From assembly GCA_902712845.1 (NCBI GenBank), contig LR743504.1:3446001-3510000 (forward strand): DNA of 64,000 bases, in the 5' to 3' direction. The notes below the pieces were generated by a model that searched no databases, had not been told where the DNA came from, and worked only from the letters and a program-made list of their open reading frames with translations. This document shows, one piece after another, positions 15,635 through 23,045 of the stretch (its first letter is position 1; each line of letters opens with the position of its first letter). Source of the DNA: Methylobacterium bullatum (lineage in GTDB: Bacteria; Pseudomonadota; Alphaproteobacteria; Rhizobiales; Beijerinckiaceae). The position numbers and the translations under genes are program-made.

Positions 15635-17443
15635 TTATTTCAAGTTACTTAAATCTAAATCTAGATATACTACTTTAGCGATGTCTTCGGCAAGCATTTT
15701 CGTCGGGAAGCCTCGTCCGTAGCCCGCATCCACTCCGGTATCAGCCCATCCGCCGAGAGCCCGTCGCCGGTCTTCCGGAACGCCAGCCTCGCGGAGCCGG
15801 TCGGCCCAGCCGTGTCGGAAGGAGTGGAAAGTGGTCGAGGCCTTCGCTGCGCCGCAGCTCTTCAAAAAGCGAGCGAACCATTTCTGAAACGCGTCGGAGT
15901 AGTATCCACGGCTATCCGCGCTCAACTCTGGGAACAGCCTACCTTGGGACGCCTTTCGAGCGTCCACTACGAAGTCGAGAAACCCCATGGCGAGGATTTC
16001 CGGGTGTAGCGGGACGATGCGGGTTCCCGCCTTGCTCTTAACCCGCTGTGAGGCTTCGGCGGCCCGAACTAGGATCACCGCTACGCCGTCGCGCTCCGCA
16101 ATGTCATCCGGTGCGAGCTGGCAGCACTCATTCAGCCGAAGCCCATGGAAAAGGCTCAGGATTGGCACCCAAAATCGCGCACGGCGTGGGCGGAGAGGAC
16201 CAACCTTGGCGTAGCCTATCTCGTCGTCAGCGCATCCGGTGTAGAGCGGTGCGTTGAAAATGGCCCGCATTTGTTGAAGCGAGAACGGCTCCCGCTTCGC
16301 TTGGGGGGCTTCCTCAATCGTTAGCCCAGCGGCGGGGTTCTTGCTCAACCACTCCTCCCGGACGGCCCAATTGAAGAGCGTTGCCATCTTCGTGATGTGG
16401 GAGTTCACGGTCTGGGTGTTGAGCGGAGCCAGCCCTTCACGCTTTGCAGTCTCGGCAGCCTGTGCCAGCGAAAAGGTGGGGAACCGCTTCGTCGCATTCG
16501 GTGGTAGCGCCCGGAACAGGTCACGAACCTGCTTAGCGTGGTCGCGCGAGAGTCCGGTGACGTCCATGTCCGTACCAACCAACTCTCGGAGGGCGCGGAA
16601 GACCATTCCATAGTCCGCATTTGTCTTCCCGGTACGCGCGCCCCGACCGGGGTCGCTTTCGAAGGCGCGGATGAGATCGTCCAGCGTCCGTTTTGGCTGC
16701 GCATCAGGTCGCGGCGTACCGTCGAAGAGTGGATCGCCTTTGCTACCGGTGCTGCCCGCGAGGGCGGCCACTTGTCGGGCGTTGAGCGCGAGCATGGCGC
16801 GCCGCACCACGCTTGCCAGTCGGCGGTAGGGATCGCCGTTCCAGTCAATGTTCGGCCGGCGCACCGAACGGCGCAGCTTTCCAGGACCGTGCGGCTCCGG
16901 AGGCATGCCAGCGCGCAGTAGAATTTGATCTGTCGTCGCCCGCACCGCTTCGAGGTAATCGTCCGGCCGAGGGCTTTCGAGAATTTGGCCCTCTACCCGC
17001 GCATCGGCCAGGACCGTCTCCCAATCCACAAAACGCAGCTCGTCCCTCTCTTCGGGCGAGCGTGCAACCTGTTGCACGGCTTCTTCGAACCAACGGATGG
17101 CAAGGTCTTCGATTTCGCGCGGTGCCAGCTTCTCTAGGCGGCCGGATGCGAGAAGCTGCCGCGTATGAGCGATTTCTGAGCGCTGCCGCCTCACGGCCTC
17201 CCACTCTCGCTCCAGCCGCGCTTGCTCGATGCGAAACCGGGTAAGCGCGACGCGCCGATCCTTCGTCCGAAGGCTGCGAACGAGATGTGACCGCCCGACG
17301 TCACGGGCGATATCTACCGGCACCCGCATGCGCAGATAGAACGTGCCTTCGCGGGTCGTGAGATTGGGGTGGTGGGCCACAGGTTCACCGCTCAATGTGT
17401 CACAGTCGTGTGTCACAGTCGCGTCTGAGAAGCTGTTTTCCAT
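15635..17443 (-). CDS. tyrosine integrase of the tRNA-borne element
   Basis: The protein has 602 residues from the ATG at 17443; a TTG at 17479 is in frame but lies in the att repeat. The N-terminal part (NLTTREGTFYLRMRVPVDIA) is the DUF6538-type arm domain. A SAM-like core-binding region follows (about 250-370), then the catalytic domain with Arg in FHGLRLNE, Lys in VKSKAGTRIV, His-x2-Arg in HSFRHGW, a Trp in LGGWAD and the nucleophile Tyr in DAGYGRGF. It joins attP on the element to the tRNA 3' end. It ends 95 bp after the secreted-protein gene (convergent) and its 5' end adjoins attR. Confidence 0.9.
   Translation of the reverse strand: MENSFSDATVTHDCDTLSGEPVAHHPNLTTREGTFYLRMRVPVDIARDVGRSHLVRSLRTKDRRVALTRFRIEQARLEREWEAVRRQRSEIAHTRQLLASGRLEKLAPREIEDLAIRWFEEAVQQVARSPEERDELRFVDWETVLADARVEGQILESPRPDDYLEAVRATTDQILLRAGMPPEPHGPGKLRRSVRRPNIDWNGDPYRRLASVVRRAMLALNARQVAALAGSTGSKGDPLFDGTPRPDAQPKRTLDDLIRAFESDPGRGARTGKTNADYGMVFRALRELVGTDMDVTGLSRDHAKQVRDLFRALPPNATKRFPTFSLAQAAETAKREGLAPLNTQTVNSHITKMATLFNWAVREEWLSKNPAAGLTIEEAPQAKREPFSLQQMRAIFNAPLYTGCADDEIGYAKVGPLRPRRARFWVPILSLFHGLRLNECCQLAPDDIAERDGVAVILVRAAEASQRVKSKAGTRIVPLHPEILAMGFLDFVVDARKASQGRLFPELSADSRGYYSDAFQKWFARFLKSCGAAKASTTFHSFRHGWADRLREAGVPEDRRRALGGWADTGVDAGYGRGFPTKMLAEDIAKVVYLDLDLSNLK
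17063..17078. promoter_or_regulatory. palindromic operator-like site 4, inside the integrase gene
   Basis: GTGCAACCTGTTGCAC is the fourth copy of the 7-2-7 palindrome in the element. It lies 365 bp into the integrase coding sequence (AVQQVAR codons), so binding here would act as a roadblock rather than at a promoter. Coding constraint could also produce the sequence by chance. A weak half-site also occurs at 15553-15561. Confidence 0.4.
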
Positions 17444-17478
17444 CAGTATCTTGTGCCACCACAGGCACTTAGAACGCA

Positions 17479-17498
17479 AGTGGTGGGCCCGGCAGGAC
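17479..17498 (+). repeat. attR-like direct repeat within the tRNA 3' end
   Basis: The 20 bases are identical to 7954-7973 and cover the last 18 bases of the tRNA gene (with CCA) plus two more. This is the tRNA-proximal boundary of the element. The tRNA remains intact on this side. Confidence 0.88.
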
Positions 17499-17556
17499 TC
17501 GAACCTGCAACCAGACCGTTATGAGCGGTCGGCTCTAACCATTGAGCTACAGGCCC
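17481..17556 (-). tRNA. tRNA with CAT anticodon, probably tRNA-Ile2
   Basis: The 76-base gene folds into a full cloverleaf: acceptor GGGCCTG/CGGGCCC (one G-T pair), D arm TAGCTCAATGGTTAGAGC, anticodon loop CTCATAA, T arm with GGTTCGAGTCC, and encoded ACCA. The short D loop and overall match to tRNA-Ile2 of other proteobacteria favour an isoleucine tRNA whose wobble C is converted to lysidine, rather than elongator Met. The gene is the integration site of the adjoining element. Confidence 0.9.
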
Positions 17557-17858
17557 TGCGCCTATTCCCGTAGAAGGAAAGGGGGGCCTTCGTCCAGCGG
17601 TTGCGCGTTCGAACCTTGCGGATTGTCGCCGATTTCCCCGCTCCGGCCCCGCGGAGGCGAAGTGGCACGGAACCCGTTCCGGGCCACCCGGCGTAGGACG
17701 GGCAAGCCGCGCCCTCGTCGATGACGAGGCACAACGGCGCCGGTCAGACCGGGGGAGCCCAAAGGGCGAGGTCGTTTTCACGTTAAGCTCATGTTAACCC
17801 TGCGCCGACGATCGTTCCAGTGTTGGACCAGGGGTCTGTCGACCCGATTGAGGAGCCG

Positions 17859-18263
17859 ATGGGCCGCACGATCCTCGCTTGCCGGCTCGCCGCATCCTCT
17901 TTCGCCTGGGCTCTTGCGGGATCGCCGGTTCTGGCCCAGGAACCGCTCCTCCTGAGAATCAGGCCTCCGGACGCCGCTCCCGCCGAGATCGGCGCGGGCG
18001 GCGGAATGCCGTCGGCGGAGGAGGTGGCACGGGCCCGGGCCGCGCGCGAAGCGGTTTGGGAACGGGCGGATCGCCGCGCCCGCATCGCGATCGCCTCCGT
18101 CTGCAGCGGCTGTCTGCAGCCGGAGCGTCCGGCGGCGCGGTTCACTTCTCAACCGCGCCCGGAGGATGCCATCGTCCGGGCGCAGACAACACCGCCCGCC
18201 GGCGACACGGCCCCGGCCGATATCCTCGCCCAGAGCTCAACCAGCCAGACAGGTACTCCATGA
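17859..18263 (+). CDS. secreted hypothetical protein
   Basis: The protein has 134 residues from the ATG at 17859, with AGGAG four bases upstream. A signal peptide (to ...GSPVLAQ) is followed by a short helical, Arg-rich segment (VARARAAREAVWERADRRARIAI), a Cys pair (CSGC) and a disordered Pro/Thr-rich tail. The stop overlaps the next start (ATGA). The function is unknown. Confidence 0.6.
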   Translation: MGRTILACRLAASSFAWALAGSPVLAQEPLLLRIRPPDAAPAEIGAGGGMPSAEEVARARAAREAVWERADRRARIAIASVCSGCLQPERPAARFTSQPRPEDAIVRAQTTPPAGDTAPADILAQSSTSQTGTP

Positions 18264-18665
18264 CCCAGTCGCACCCCACCAGCGGCGCCGAGCCGGACCC
18301 GGCCTGCCCTGTCTCCCTCGATCTCCTCGGGGCGGTCTATCGCGCCGAGCCCGAGGACCTGCCCGAGATCCTCGCCGAGATCCCTCCCATCACCCGCGCC
18401 AAGCTCGCCGTCTATCTCTACGGCAAGAGCCACATGCATCAGCTCGGCCTCTCGGTGGCCCGTGCCTGCGAGCGGGACGATCTCGTCCGGGTGGCCGGTG
18501 AGATCGGCTCGGTGGTCCACGGCCAGGCGCAGATGAAATCCGCGCGGCCCGCCGCCCCGATCCGCCGCCGCCCCGCCGCCCCGCAAGATCAGCCTCGGCG
18601 GCGGTTCGGCCCCGAAGAAGATCAGCCTCGGCGGATCGTCGGCGAAGGCGCGCTCCTTCGATTGA
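18260..18665 (+). pseudogene. conserved-type hypothetical protein, frameshifted near its C-terminus
   Basis: The first 100 residues or so form a helical globular part (LDLLGAVYRAEPEDLPEIL, then YLYGKSHMHQLGLS). After the low-complexity run near 18561-18584, a different frame carries a coherent basic tail, KISLGGGSAPKKISLGG, ending at the TGA at 18663-18665. The frame used before the run gives an Arg/Pro-rich tail running to 18754 instead. Removing one C from the C run at about 18571-18574 joins the two natural parts. The function is unknown; the twice-repeated KISLGG is a possible binding peptide. Confidence 0.5.
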
Positions 18666-18812
18666 TCTTCGCGATCGATCGCCCGCGACCGAGCACCCGT
18701 TCGCGAGATCGTGAGGCGGCAGCGGCCTTTCGGCCGAGGTCGCCCTTACCGTGAGGACGGGCCGCGTGGCATAAGCGCGGCCGGTGCGCCCGGCGGCGCA
18801 GAGAGGACCGAC

Positions 18813-19073
18813 ATGTTCGCTGCGTGGTGGAAGCTCGGCATGGATGCGACCCTGCTCGCGATGGAATCGCAGCAGGTGATCGGCCTTCGCCTCGCCAAGC
18901 TGTCCCTCGGCGGACCGGCCGCGCAGATCGAGGCGCAACGCATGGTGAGCGAGAAGATCATGGCGGCCGGCGAAGCGGCCTTGCTCATGGCGACCGGAGG
19001 CTCGACCCAGAGCATGGTCACCGGATACCGCCGGAAGGTCCGCGCCAATGCGAGGCGGCTCTCGCAGGGCTGA
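18813..19073 (+). CDS. small phasin-like hypothetical protein
   Basis: The protein has 86 residues from the ATG at 18813 with GAGAGGA upstream. It is a single amphipathic helical unit (MESQQVIGLRLAKLSLGG, then RMVSEKIMAAGEAALLMATG) ending in a basic tail (YRRKVRANARRL). The pattern recalls short phasin-like proteins of the Hyphomicrobiales, which coat polyhydroxyalkanoate granules, but similarity by eye is weak. It precedes the DUF2934 gene on the same strand. Confidence 0.55.
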   Translation: MFAAWWKLGMDATLLAMESQQVIGLRLAKLSLGGPAAQIEAQRMVSEKIMAAGEAALLMATGGSTQSMVTGYRRKVRANARRLSQG

Positions 19074-19157
19074 CACGACCTCGCTGCAGCGCAGCATTAA
19101 CCGGAGATTAACCAACCTCCGCTTCCATCGGGGCGACCACCCACGAGGAGAGCGCGG

Positions 19158-19628
19158 ATGATCCCTTTCGAACAGCAGGTGCGCGAGCGCGCCTATTACA
19201 TCTGGGAAGGCGAGGGCCGGGTGTTCGGCCGCGCCGATGAGCATTGGCTGATGGCCGAGGCCGAGCTACGTGCGGTGAGCCTCGCCGCACCGGTCTACGT
19301 TCAGCCCGTGACAGCCGATCTCAGCCTGGCACCGAGCCCGGCCAAGACCCTGAAGCCCCGCGCCTCGCGCAGTGCCGGCACCGCCGCCAAGGCCGTTGCC
19401 GAGAAGGCCGCCGCCCAGCCGTCCGAGACTGCGCCGCGCCGGACCAGGACGGCCAGCGCCAAATCCGCATCGGCCGAGCCTGCTTCCGCAAAGCCTGCGT
19501 CCACCAAGGCGCCCGCCGCGTCCAAGGCGACCAAGACAGCGTCGAGCACCACCACGGCCGCCAAGCCGCTCAGGGTCGCCAAGCCGCGCGCTGCCGCCCC
19601 GATGGAATCCGCCGCGACCGTCCACTGA
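19158..19628 (+). CDS. DUF2934 domain-containing protein with histone-like basic tail
   Basis: The protein has 156 residues. Residues 8-38 carry the DUF2934 helix pair (RERAYYIWEGEGRVFGRAD followed by HWLMAEAEL). The rest, about 100 residues, is a Lys/Ala/Pro/Ser/Thr-rich disordered tail similar to histone-H1-like tails. This suggests binding to nucleic acid, but no function is known for the family. A strong rho-independent terminator follows at 19649. Confidence 0.8.
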   Translation: MIPFEQQVRERAYYIWEGEGRVFGRADEHWLMAEAELRAVSLAAPVYVQPVTADLSLAPSPAKTLKPRASRSAGTAAKAVAEKAAAQPSETAPRRTRTASAKSASAEPASAKPASTKAPAASKATKTASSTTTAAKPLRVAKPRAAAPMESAATVH

Positions 19629-19648
19629 CACCGAGCGGCACCGTTCAA

Positions 19649-19685
19649 GCCCGTCGCCCCTCGCAGGGCGTCGGGCTTCTTTTTG
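19649..19685 (+). terminator. rho-independent terminator after the DUF2934 gene
   Basis: The stem GCCCGTCGCCC/GGGCGTCGGGC with a six-base loop is followed by CTTCTTTTT-like T-rich sequence (TTCTTTTT). It lies 21 bp after the stop codon. Confidence 0.88.
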
Positions 19686-19875
19686 CGCAATGACGTTTCG
19701 GCGCCGCGCCCTCTCCCGCGTCACTTCCAGGCCTGATCGAGCCGAAGCACCGGCTGGCCAACGCGACCCCGCTCAGGGAGAGGCAGCCCGCGGGGAACGG
19801 CGCGACAACCTTTGCCGTTATAGGGTGGTCACATCGACGCGAGCCGATTCCCGGCCCACCCTTCCGAGGCCCGCC

Positions 19876-20184
19876 ATGAAGACCGCCCTCTCAGCCCTGT
19901 TCGCCGTGTCGATGATGGCCGCGCCCCTGGTCGCCGCCCCCTCGGCCGCCGAGGCCGGGGCAGGCCCCTATCGGGAGCGGCCGGTGGTGCGGGAGGTCGA
20001 TTCCACCGGCGGCATCGGCGTGGGCGGTCGCGCGCCCTGGAACCAGGCCTGGGAATACGATTCGGGCAGCGACAACGACCGCCGGCCGGAACTGCCCTAT
20101 TACCAGCAGGGGCGCGGACAGCAGACAGGGGGGCCGGCGCGCAACCTGCTCCTCGATGACGGTCTCCATATCGTCCCTCGCTGA
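19876..20184 (+). CDS. secreted hypothetical protein
   Basis: The protein has 102 residues. A signal peptide (MKTALSALFAVSMMAAPLVA with cleavage after AEA) is followed by a short, polar mature part rich in Gly, Tyr and Asp (GGIGVGGRAPWNQAWEY). The C-terminus is LLLDDGLHIVPR. No motif is recognised. It is probably periplasmic and stands alone between a terminator and a short same-strand gene. Confidence 0.6.
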   Translation: MKTALSALFAVSMMAAPLVAAPSAAEAGAGPYRERPVVREVDSTGGIGVGGRAPWNQAWEYDSGSDNDRRPELPYYQQGRGQQTGGPARNLLLDDGLHIVPR

Positions 20185-20342
20185 GGGCACTGTCTGGAAC
20201 TGCTCTGCAAGCCACACATGACACAAATGCGTCAGAACCGGTCGTCGGCTATGAATAGTCGACGAAAGGGACTGGCGGAGGCGAACGTCTTCGCGTAGCC
20301 AACCGCCCGGGGAAAATGATCCCGAGCGACGGAACGCAGACC

Positions 20343-20552
20343 ATGGCGCAGCAGGCCCAGTCGAGCTTCGATTCTCAGCGTCCTTACGAGCGGATGGCGC
20401 TCCAGGACCAGGTCGAGGCCGCCGTCCAGGACGGCACGACCCCGATCAGCCGGCTGCTCCGGCTGATGTTCGCGGTGGATGCGGACGCCACGGCCAACGA
20501 AAACCTGCGCCTGCGTCTGCGGGCGCGCATCGGCGCTCCGCGCAGCGTCTGA
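20343..20552 (+). CDS. small hypothetical protein
   Basis: The protein has 69 residues from the ATG at 20343; an ATG at 20316 in the same frame is less likely because the added residues are unlike a folded N-terminus. The core MALQDQVEAAVQDGTTPIS plus LLRLMFAVDADA looks like a two-helix unit. No family is recognised. Confidence 0.55.
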   Translation: MAQQAQSSFDSQRPYERMALQDQVEAAVQDGTTPISRLLRLMFAVDADATANENLRLRLRARIGAPRSV

Positions 20553-20643
20553 TCCCTAAGCTTAGCGTCTGTCACACATCGCCCGCTCCGCCGTCATGCT
20601 CGGAGCGAGAACCGACAGTGATCGGAAGTGTCGTGAGGCACGT

Positions 20644-20922
20644 TCAGCGCCGCCGGCGAGCGGTGCGGGGCTGCGAGCGCGCCATGCAGGCCGAGTAGAT
20701 CTGGCGGCCGATGGCGTAAAGCCCGACCCCACCCGGGTCGGGCGTGACGAACACCTTCGCGCGCGCCTCGTTGCGACAGGCCGCATCCTGAGGGCTCTTG
20801 ATCGGGGCCTCGGCATGGGCCGGCATCGCGATTCCCAAGAATCCCACAGTGACCATCCCGGCGATCCAGCCCCGTCGGCGCGCCGCCGCATTCCTACCGC
20901 ACGATCCCGCCGTTCCGCCCAT
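20644..20922 (-). CDS. small secreted hypothetical protein
   Basis: The protein has 92 residues. After a basic N-region there is a hydrophobic stretch (AGMVTVGFLGIAMPAHA) consistent with a signal peptide. The mature part has two Cys (AACRNEA and SACMARS), which may form a disulfide, and a very basic end. Its function is unknown. It could start at an internal Met at about residue 23 with a shorter signal. Confidence 0.6.
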   Translation of the reverse strand: MGGTAGSCGRNAAARRRGWIAGMVTVGFLGIAMPAHAEAPIKSPQDAACRNEARAKVFVTPDPGGVGLYAIGRQIYSACMARSQPRTARRRR

Positions 20923-21031
20923 GATTTCCGCCCCCAGTCGTTACGGCTCAGGTAGGGCGGATCAGCGCAAAAGCGTATCGGTATTATCCACCGAATCGCC
21001 GTTCCGGCCAGAATCCCGGCTCATACCAAGT

Positions 21032-21136
21032 CTCACTGACCCTGCGCCATGGGTCAGGGTCGTGAGGTCCGGCGGACGACCGCCGCCGCGCCGTCGCGCG
21101 GGCAGACCTCGATGAGTCAGACTCAATCGAGGTCTG
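21032..21136. repeat. pair of long hairpins in an intergenic region
   Basis: The first hairpin (21032-21066) pairs CTCACTGACCCTG with CAGGGTCGTGAG. The second (21103-21136) pairs about 16 bases on each side (CAGACCTCGATGAGTC with GACTCAATCGAGGTCTG, one bulge). They lie just after the stop of the gene at 21140-21445 (minus strand). They may act as a terminator, though no T run follows, or they may be a dispersed REP-like repeat. Confidence 0.6.
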
Positions 21137-21139
21137 GTA

Positions 21140-21445
21140 TTATGGCATGATCCAAAGGCAGGAAGCCTCCTCCGTCACCGCAAGGCATTCGAACGGGGCT
21201 CCGCCGATCATGGCGCGGTGCTCGGGAGCGCCGACGCGATCACGGGCGATTCGGCGGCATCCCGAATGACCGGAGAGATCGGCCGTCGCCGCGGCAGAAT
21301 CGGATGGCGTCCGTCCCATCAGAACGCGCAGATGAACCAACGTATCGCAGGCGACGACGTCGCGCGGCGGGGCATCGCCGGCTGAGGCCGCCTTTATCGA
21401 CGCCATGACGAGCAGGATGACGAGTCCCCAGCGCTTCTGCGGCAT
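21140..21445 (-). CDS. secreted hypothetical protein, paralogue of its neighbour
   Basis: The protein has 101 residues. A signal peptide (to ASIKAASAG) is followed by a domain with four Cys: CDTLVHLRVLM, GCRRIARD, FECLAV, SCLWIM. The same four-Cys pattern and flanking residues occur in the product of 21558-21983, so the two are diverged tandem duplicates. The role is unknown; two disulfides in a small periplasmic fold are likely. Confidence 0.65.
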   Translation of the reverse strand: MPQKRWGLVILLVMASIKAASAGDAPPRDVVACDTLVHLRVLMGRTPSDSAAATADLSGHSGCRRIARDRVGAPEHRAMIGGAPFECLAVTEEASCLWIMP

Positions 21446-21557
21446 CGTGGCGTAACCTCTTCCGGCGTTGCTTTACCGGCGGGATATAGGGCGCCTGGGG
21501 CATCGGCGGCCGCGACCGATCAGCCGTCCGCCGCCCGTGGCGGCTCAGGATCGGCCG

Positions 21558-21983
21558 TCAGCGCTTGGCTTTGGCGGGAGGAACCTTCTTGGCCGCGCGC
21601 GCGGGATCGACCGGGACGACCGTTCCCGCGATGGTCCAGGAACAGATGCTGGTCCCGGTGACGCCGACGCAATCGTACTCGTTGCCGTTGAGCGCCGCGT
21701 GGTCGGTGATGGCATTCACCGTATCGCGGCCGAGGAGGTTGCAGCTCAGGTGATCGGCCTTGGGATCGGCCAGGGTCGCCGCCGCGATCTTCGCGTCGCC
21801 GCCCGATTGCCGCAGGAGAAGACGCAGATTGGCGAGCGACGGACAGCCGATCGCGGGCGCCGAGGCCGATGCGGAAGCCGGCGGGGCGGGGAGCTTGGCC
21901 GGCTGCGCTTCGGCGCGCGGACATCCTGCCGCGGCGGCGAGGATCACGGCTGCCGGGAAGTAGCGACGATACCGGTTTCTCAT
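21558..21983 (-). CDS. secreted hypothetical protein, paralogue of its neighbour
   Basis: The protein has 141 residues. A signal peptide or lipoprotein-like leader (ILAAAAGCPRAEA) precedes an Ala/Pro-rich linker and a four-Cys domain: CPSLANLRLLL, SCNLLGRDTV, YDCVGV, ICSWTI. It ends in a Lys-rich tail. The domain aligns by eye with the gene at 21140-21445. Its start overlaps the stop of the peptide-deformylase-like gene (21980-22543) by 4 bases, so the two are co-expressed. Confidence 0.65.
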   Translation of the reverse strand: MRNRYRRYFPAAVILAAAAGCPRAEAQPAKLPAPPASASASAPAIGCPSLANLRLLLRQSGGDAKIAAATLADPKADHLSCNLLGRDTVNAITDHAALNGNEYDCVGVTGTSICSWTIAGTVVPVDPARAAKKVPPAKAKR

Positions 21984-22543
21984 GCCGCCCGCTTCGCTTT
22001 GGCATAGCGCTTCACGGCCCGCTCCCGCCGAAGCCGCGACAGGCGCTCGATCCAGAAGATGCCGTCGAGCTGGTCGATCTCGTGCTGGAGGCAGGCCGCC
22101 TCGAACCCCTCGGCCTCGATCTCGTGCCCGGTCCCGTCGAGGTCGTCGTAGCGCAGCCGCACCCTCACCGCCCGCTCCACGACGTCCGTGACGCCGGGCA
22201 TGGAGACGCTGCCCTCGGTCTGGGGAGCGGTCTCGTCCGACGCGAAGGTGATCTGCGGATTGACGTAGATCGAAGCCGGCGTGCCGGGCTCCAGGCGCAG
22301 GGCCACCACCCGGGCGAGCCAGCCAACATGCGGCCCGGCGAGACCGATGGCGGAGACGCGGGAGAGGGCCTCCACCAGCTCCGCAGCATCCCGCCGCAGG
22401 GCGTCGTCGAACACGGTGACCGGCTCGGCGGCCAAGCGCAGCCTTGGATCGGGATAGAGGATCAGCGACTGGACCGGCACGGGGCAGGGCACCTCAGAAA
22501 ATTGGCAGGGGCGTGGATACGCGATCGACCAGGCGGTGTCCAA
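21980..22543 (-). CDS. peptide-deformylase-like protein with degenerate metal site
   Basis: The protein has 187 residues and clearly has the peptide deformylase fold, but all three signature motifs are altered. Motif 1 reads GLAGPHVG where GLAAPQVG is usual. Motif 2 reads EGSVS where EGCLS is usual, so the metal-binding Cys is Ser112. Motif 3 reads QHEIDQLDG where QHExDHLxG is usual, so the second metal His is Gln158. His154 and the catalytic Glu155 remain. With two of three metal ligands lost it is unlikely to deformylate N-terminal fMet and is probably a regulatory or repurposed relative. A GTG at 22480 could be the start instead of the ATG at 22543. The true def gene must lie elsewhere. 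Confidence 0.85.
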   Translation of the reverse strand: MDTAWSIAYPRPCQFSEVPCPVPVQSLILYPDPRLRLAAEPVTVFDDALRRDAAELVEALSRVSAIGLAGPHVGWLARVVALRLEPGTPASIYVNPQITFASDETAPQTEGSVSMPGVTDVVERAVRVRLRYDDLDGTGHEIEAEGFEAACLQHEIDQLDGIFWIERLSRLRRERAVKRYAKAKRAA

Positions 22544-22601
22544 GGCAGGGACGGGGGAGGCCGGCCTGCGGATCGGTCACGACCGAGGTGCGCCCCGATC
22601 G

Positions 22602-23045
22602 TCAGGGTTCGGCGAAGACCTCGCGCGCCACGGCGACGGCATTGAGGGCGGAGGGAAATCCGGCATAGGGAATCATCTGCAGGATCGTCTCGATCAGTTC
22701 CGTCGGGCTCACCCCGACACGCATGGCGGCCTTCATGTGGACTTTCAGCTGGGGGCGGGCATTGCCCATCGCGGTCAGCGCCGCCACGGTCGCGATCTCA
22801 CGGGTCTTCAGGTCGAGACCCGGCCGCGCAAAGACGTCGCCATAGGCGAACTCGACGATGTATCGCCCGAGATCGGGGGCAATGTCGTTCAGGCTTTGGA
22901 TGACGGCCTCGCCATGCGGGCCGCTGACCTTTTCGAGCTGGGCCAGACCGCGGGCATAGCGATCCTCAGGCGCCCGTGCCTGTCCCTCGGTCGCGAGCGG
23001 CAGCGTTGCCGCACCCGCTATGATCGTGCGTCGATCCAGTGTCAT
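22602..23045 (-). CDS. carboxymuconolactone decarboxylase family protein
   Basis: The protein has 147 residues from the ATG at 23045. The CMD fold is recognisable in FARPGLDLKTREIATVAAL, then PQLKVHMKAAMRVGVSPTE and QMIPYAGFPSALNA. The usual AhpD-type Cys-x2-Cys is absent, so it resembles the gamma-carboxymuconolactone decarboxylase branch rather than the peroxidase branch. The N-terminus (LDRRTIIAGAATLPLA) looks like a twin-arginine signal, suggesting export of a folded protein. It overlaps the MerR gene by 80 bp and is probably regulated by it. Confidence 0.8.
   Translation of the reverse strand: MTLDRRTIIAGAATLPLATEGQARAPEDRYARGLAQLEKVSGPHGEAVIQSLNDIAPDLGRYIVEFAYGDVFARPGLDLKTREIATVAALTAMGNARPQLKVHMKAAMRVGVSPTELIETILQMIPYAGFPSALNAVAVAREVFAEP

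Larger units (their letters stand above)
7954..17498. mobile_element. 9.5-kb integrative element inserted in a tRNA gene
   Basis: A 20-bp direct repeat occurs at 7954-7973 and 17479-17498. The right copy is the 3' end of the intact tRNA gene at 17481-17556, and the tyrosine integrase gene (15635-17443) lies next to it, the classic layout of an island integrated at a tRNA 3' end. Inside are a DUF4238-like gene, a possible replication initiator, a resolvase, an RHH regulator with small downstream genes, a gpM-like tail gene and a secreted protein. No capsid, portal, large terminase or relaxase is visible. A phage satellite or an integrative mobilisable element therefore fits better than a full prophage. 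Confidence 0.88.

Noticed and set aside
7700..18000. CRISPR array
   Set aside because: The repeated elements in the island are palindromes at scattered, irregular positions; no regularly spaced repeats or cas genes are present.
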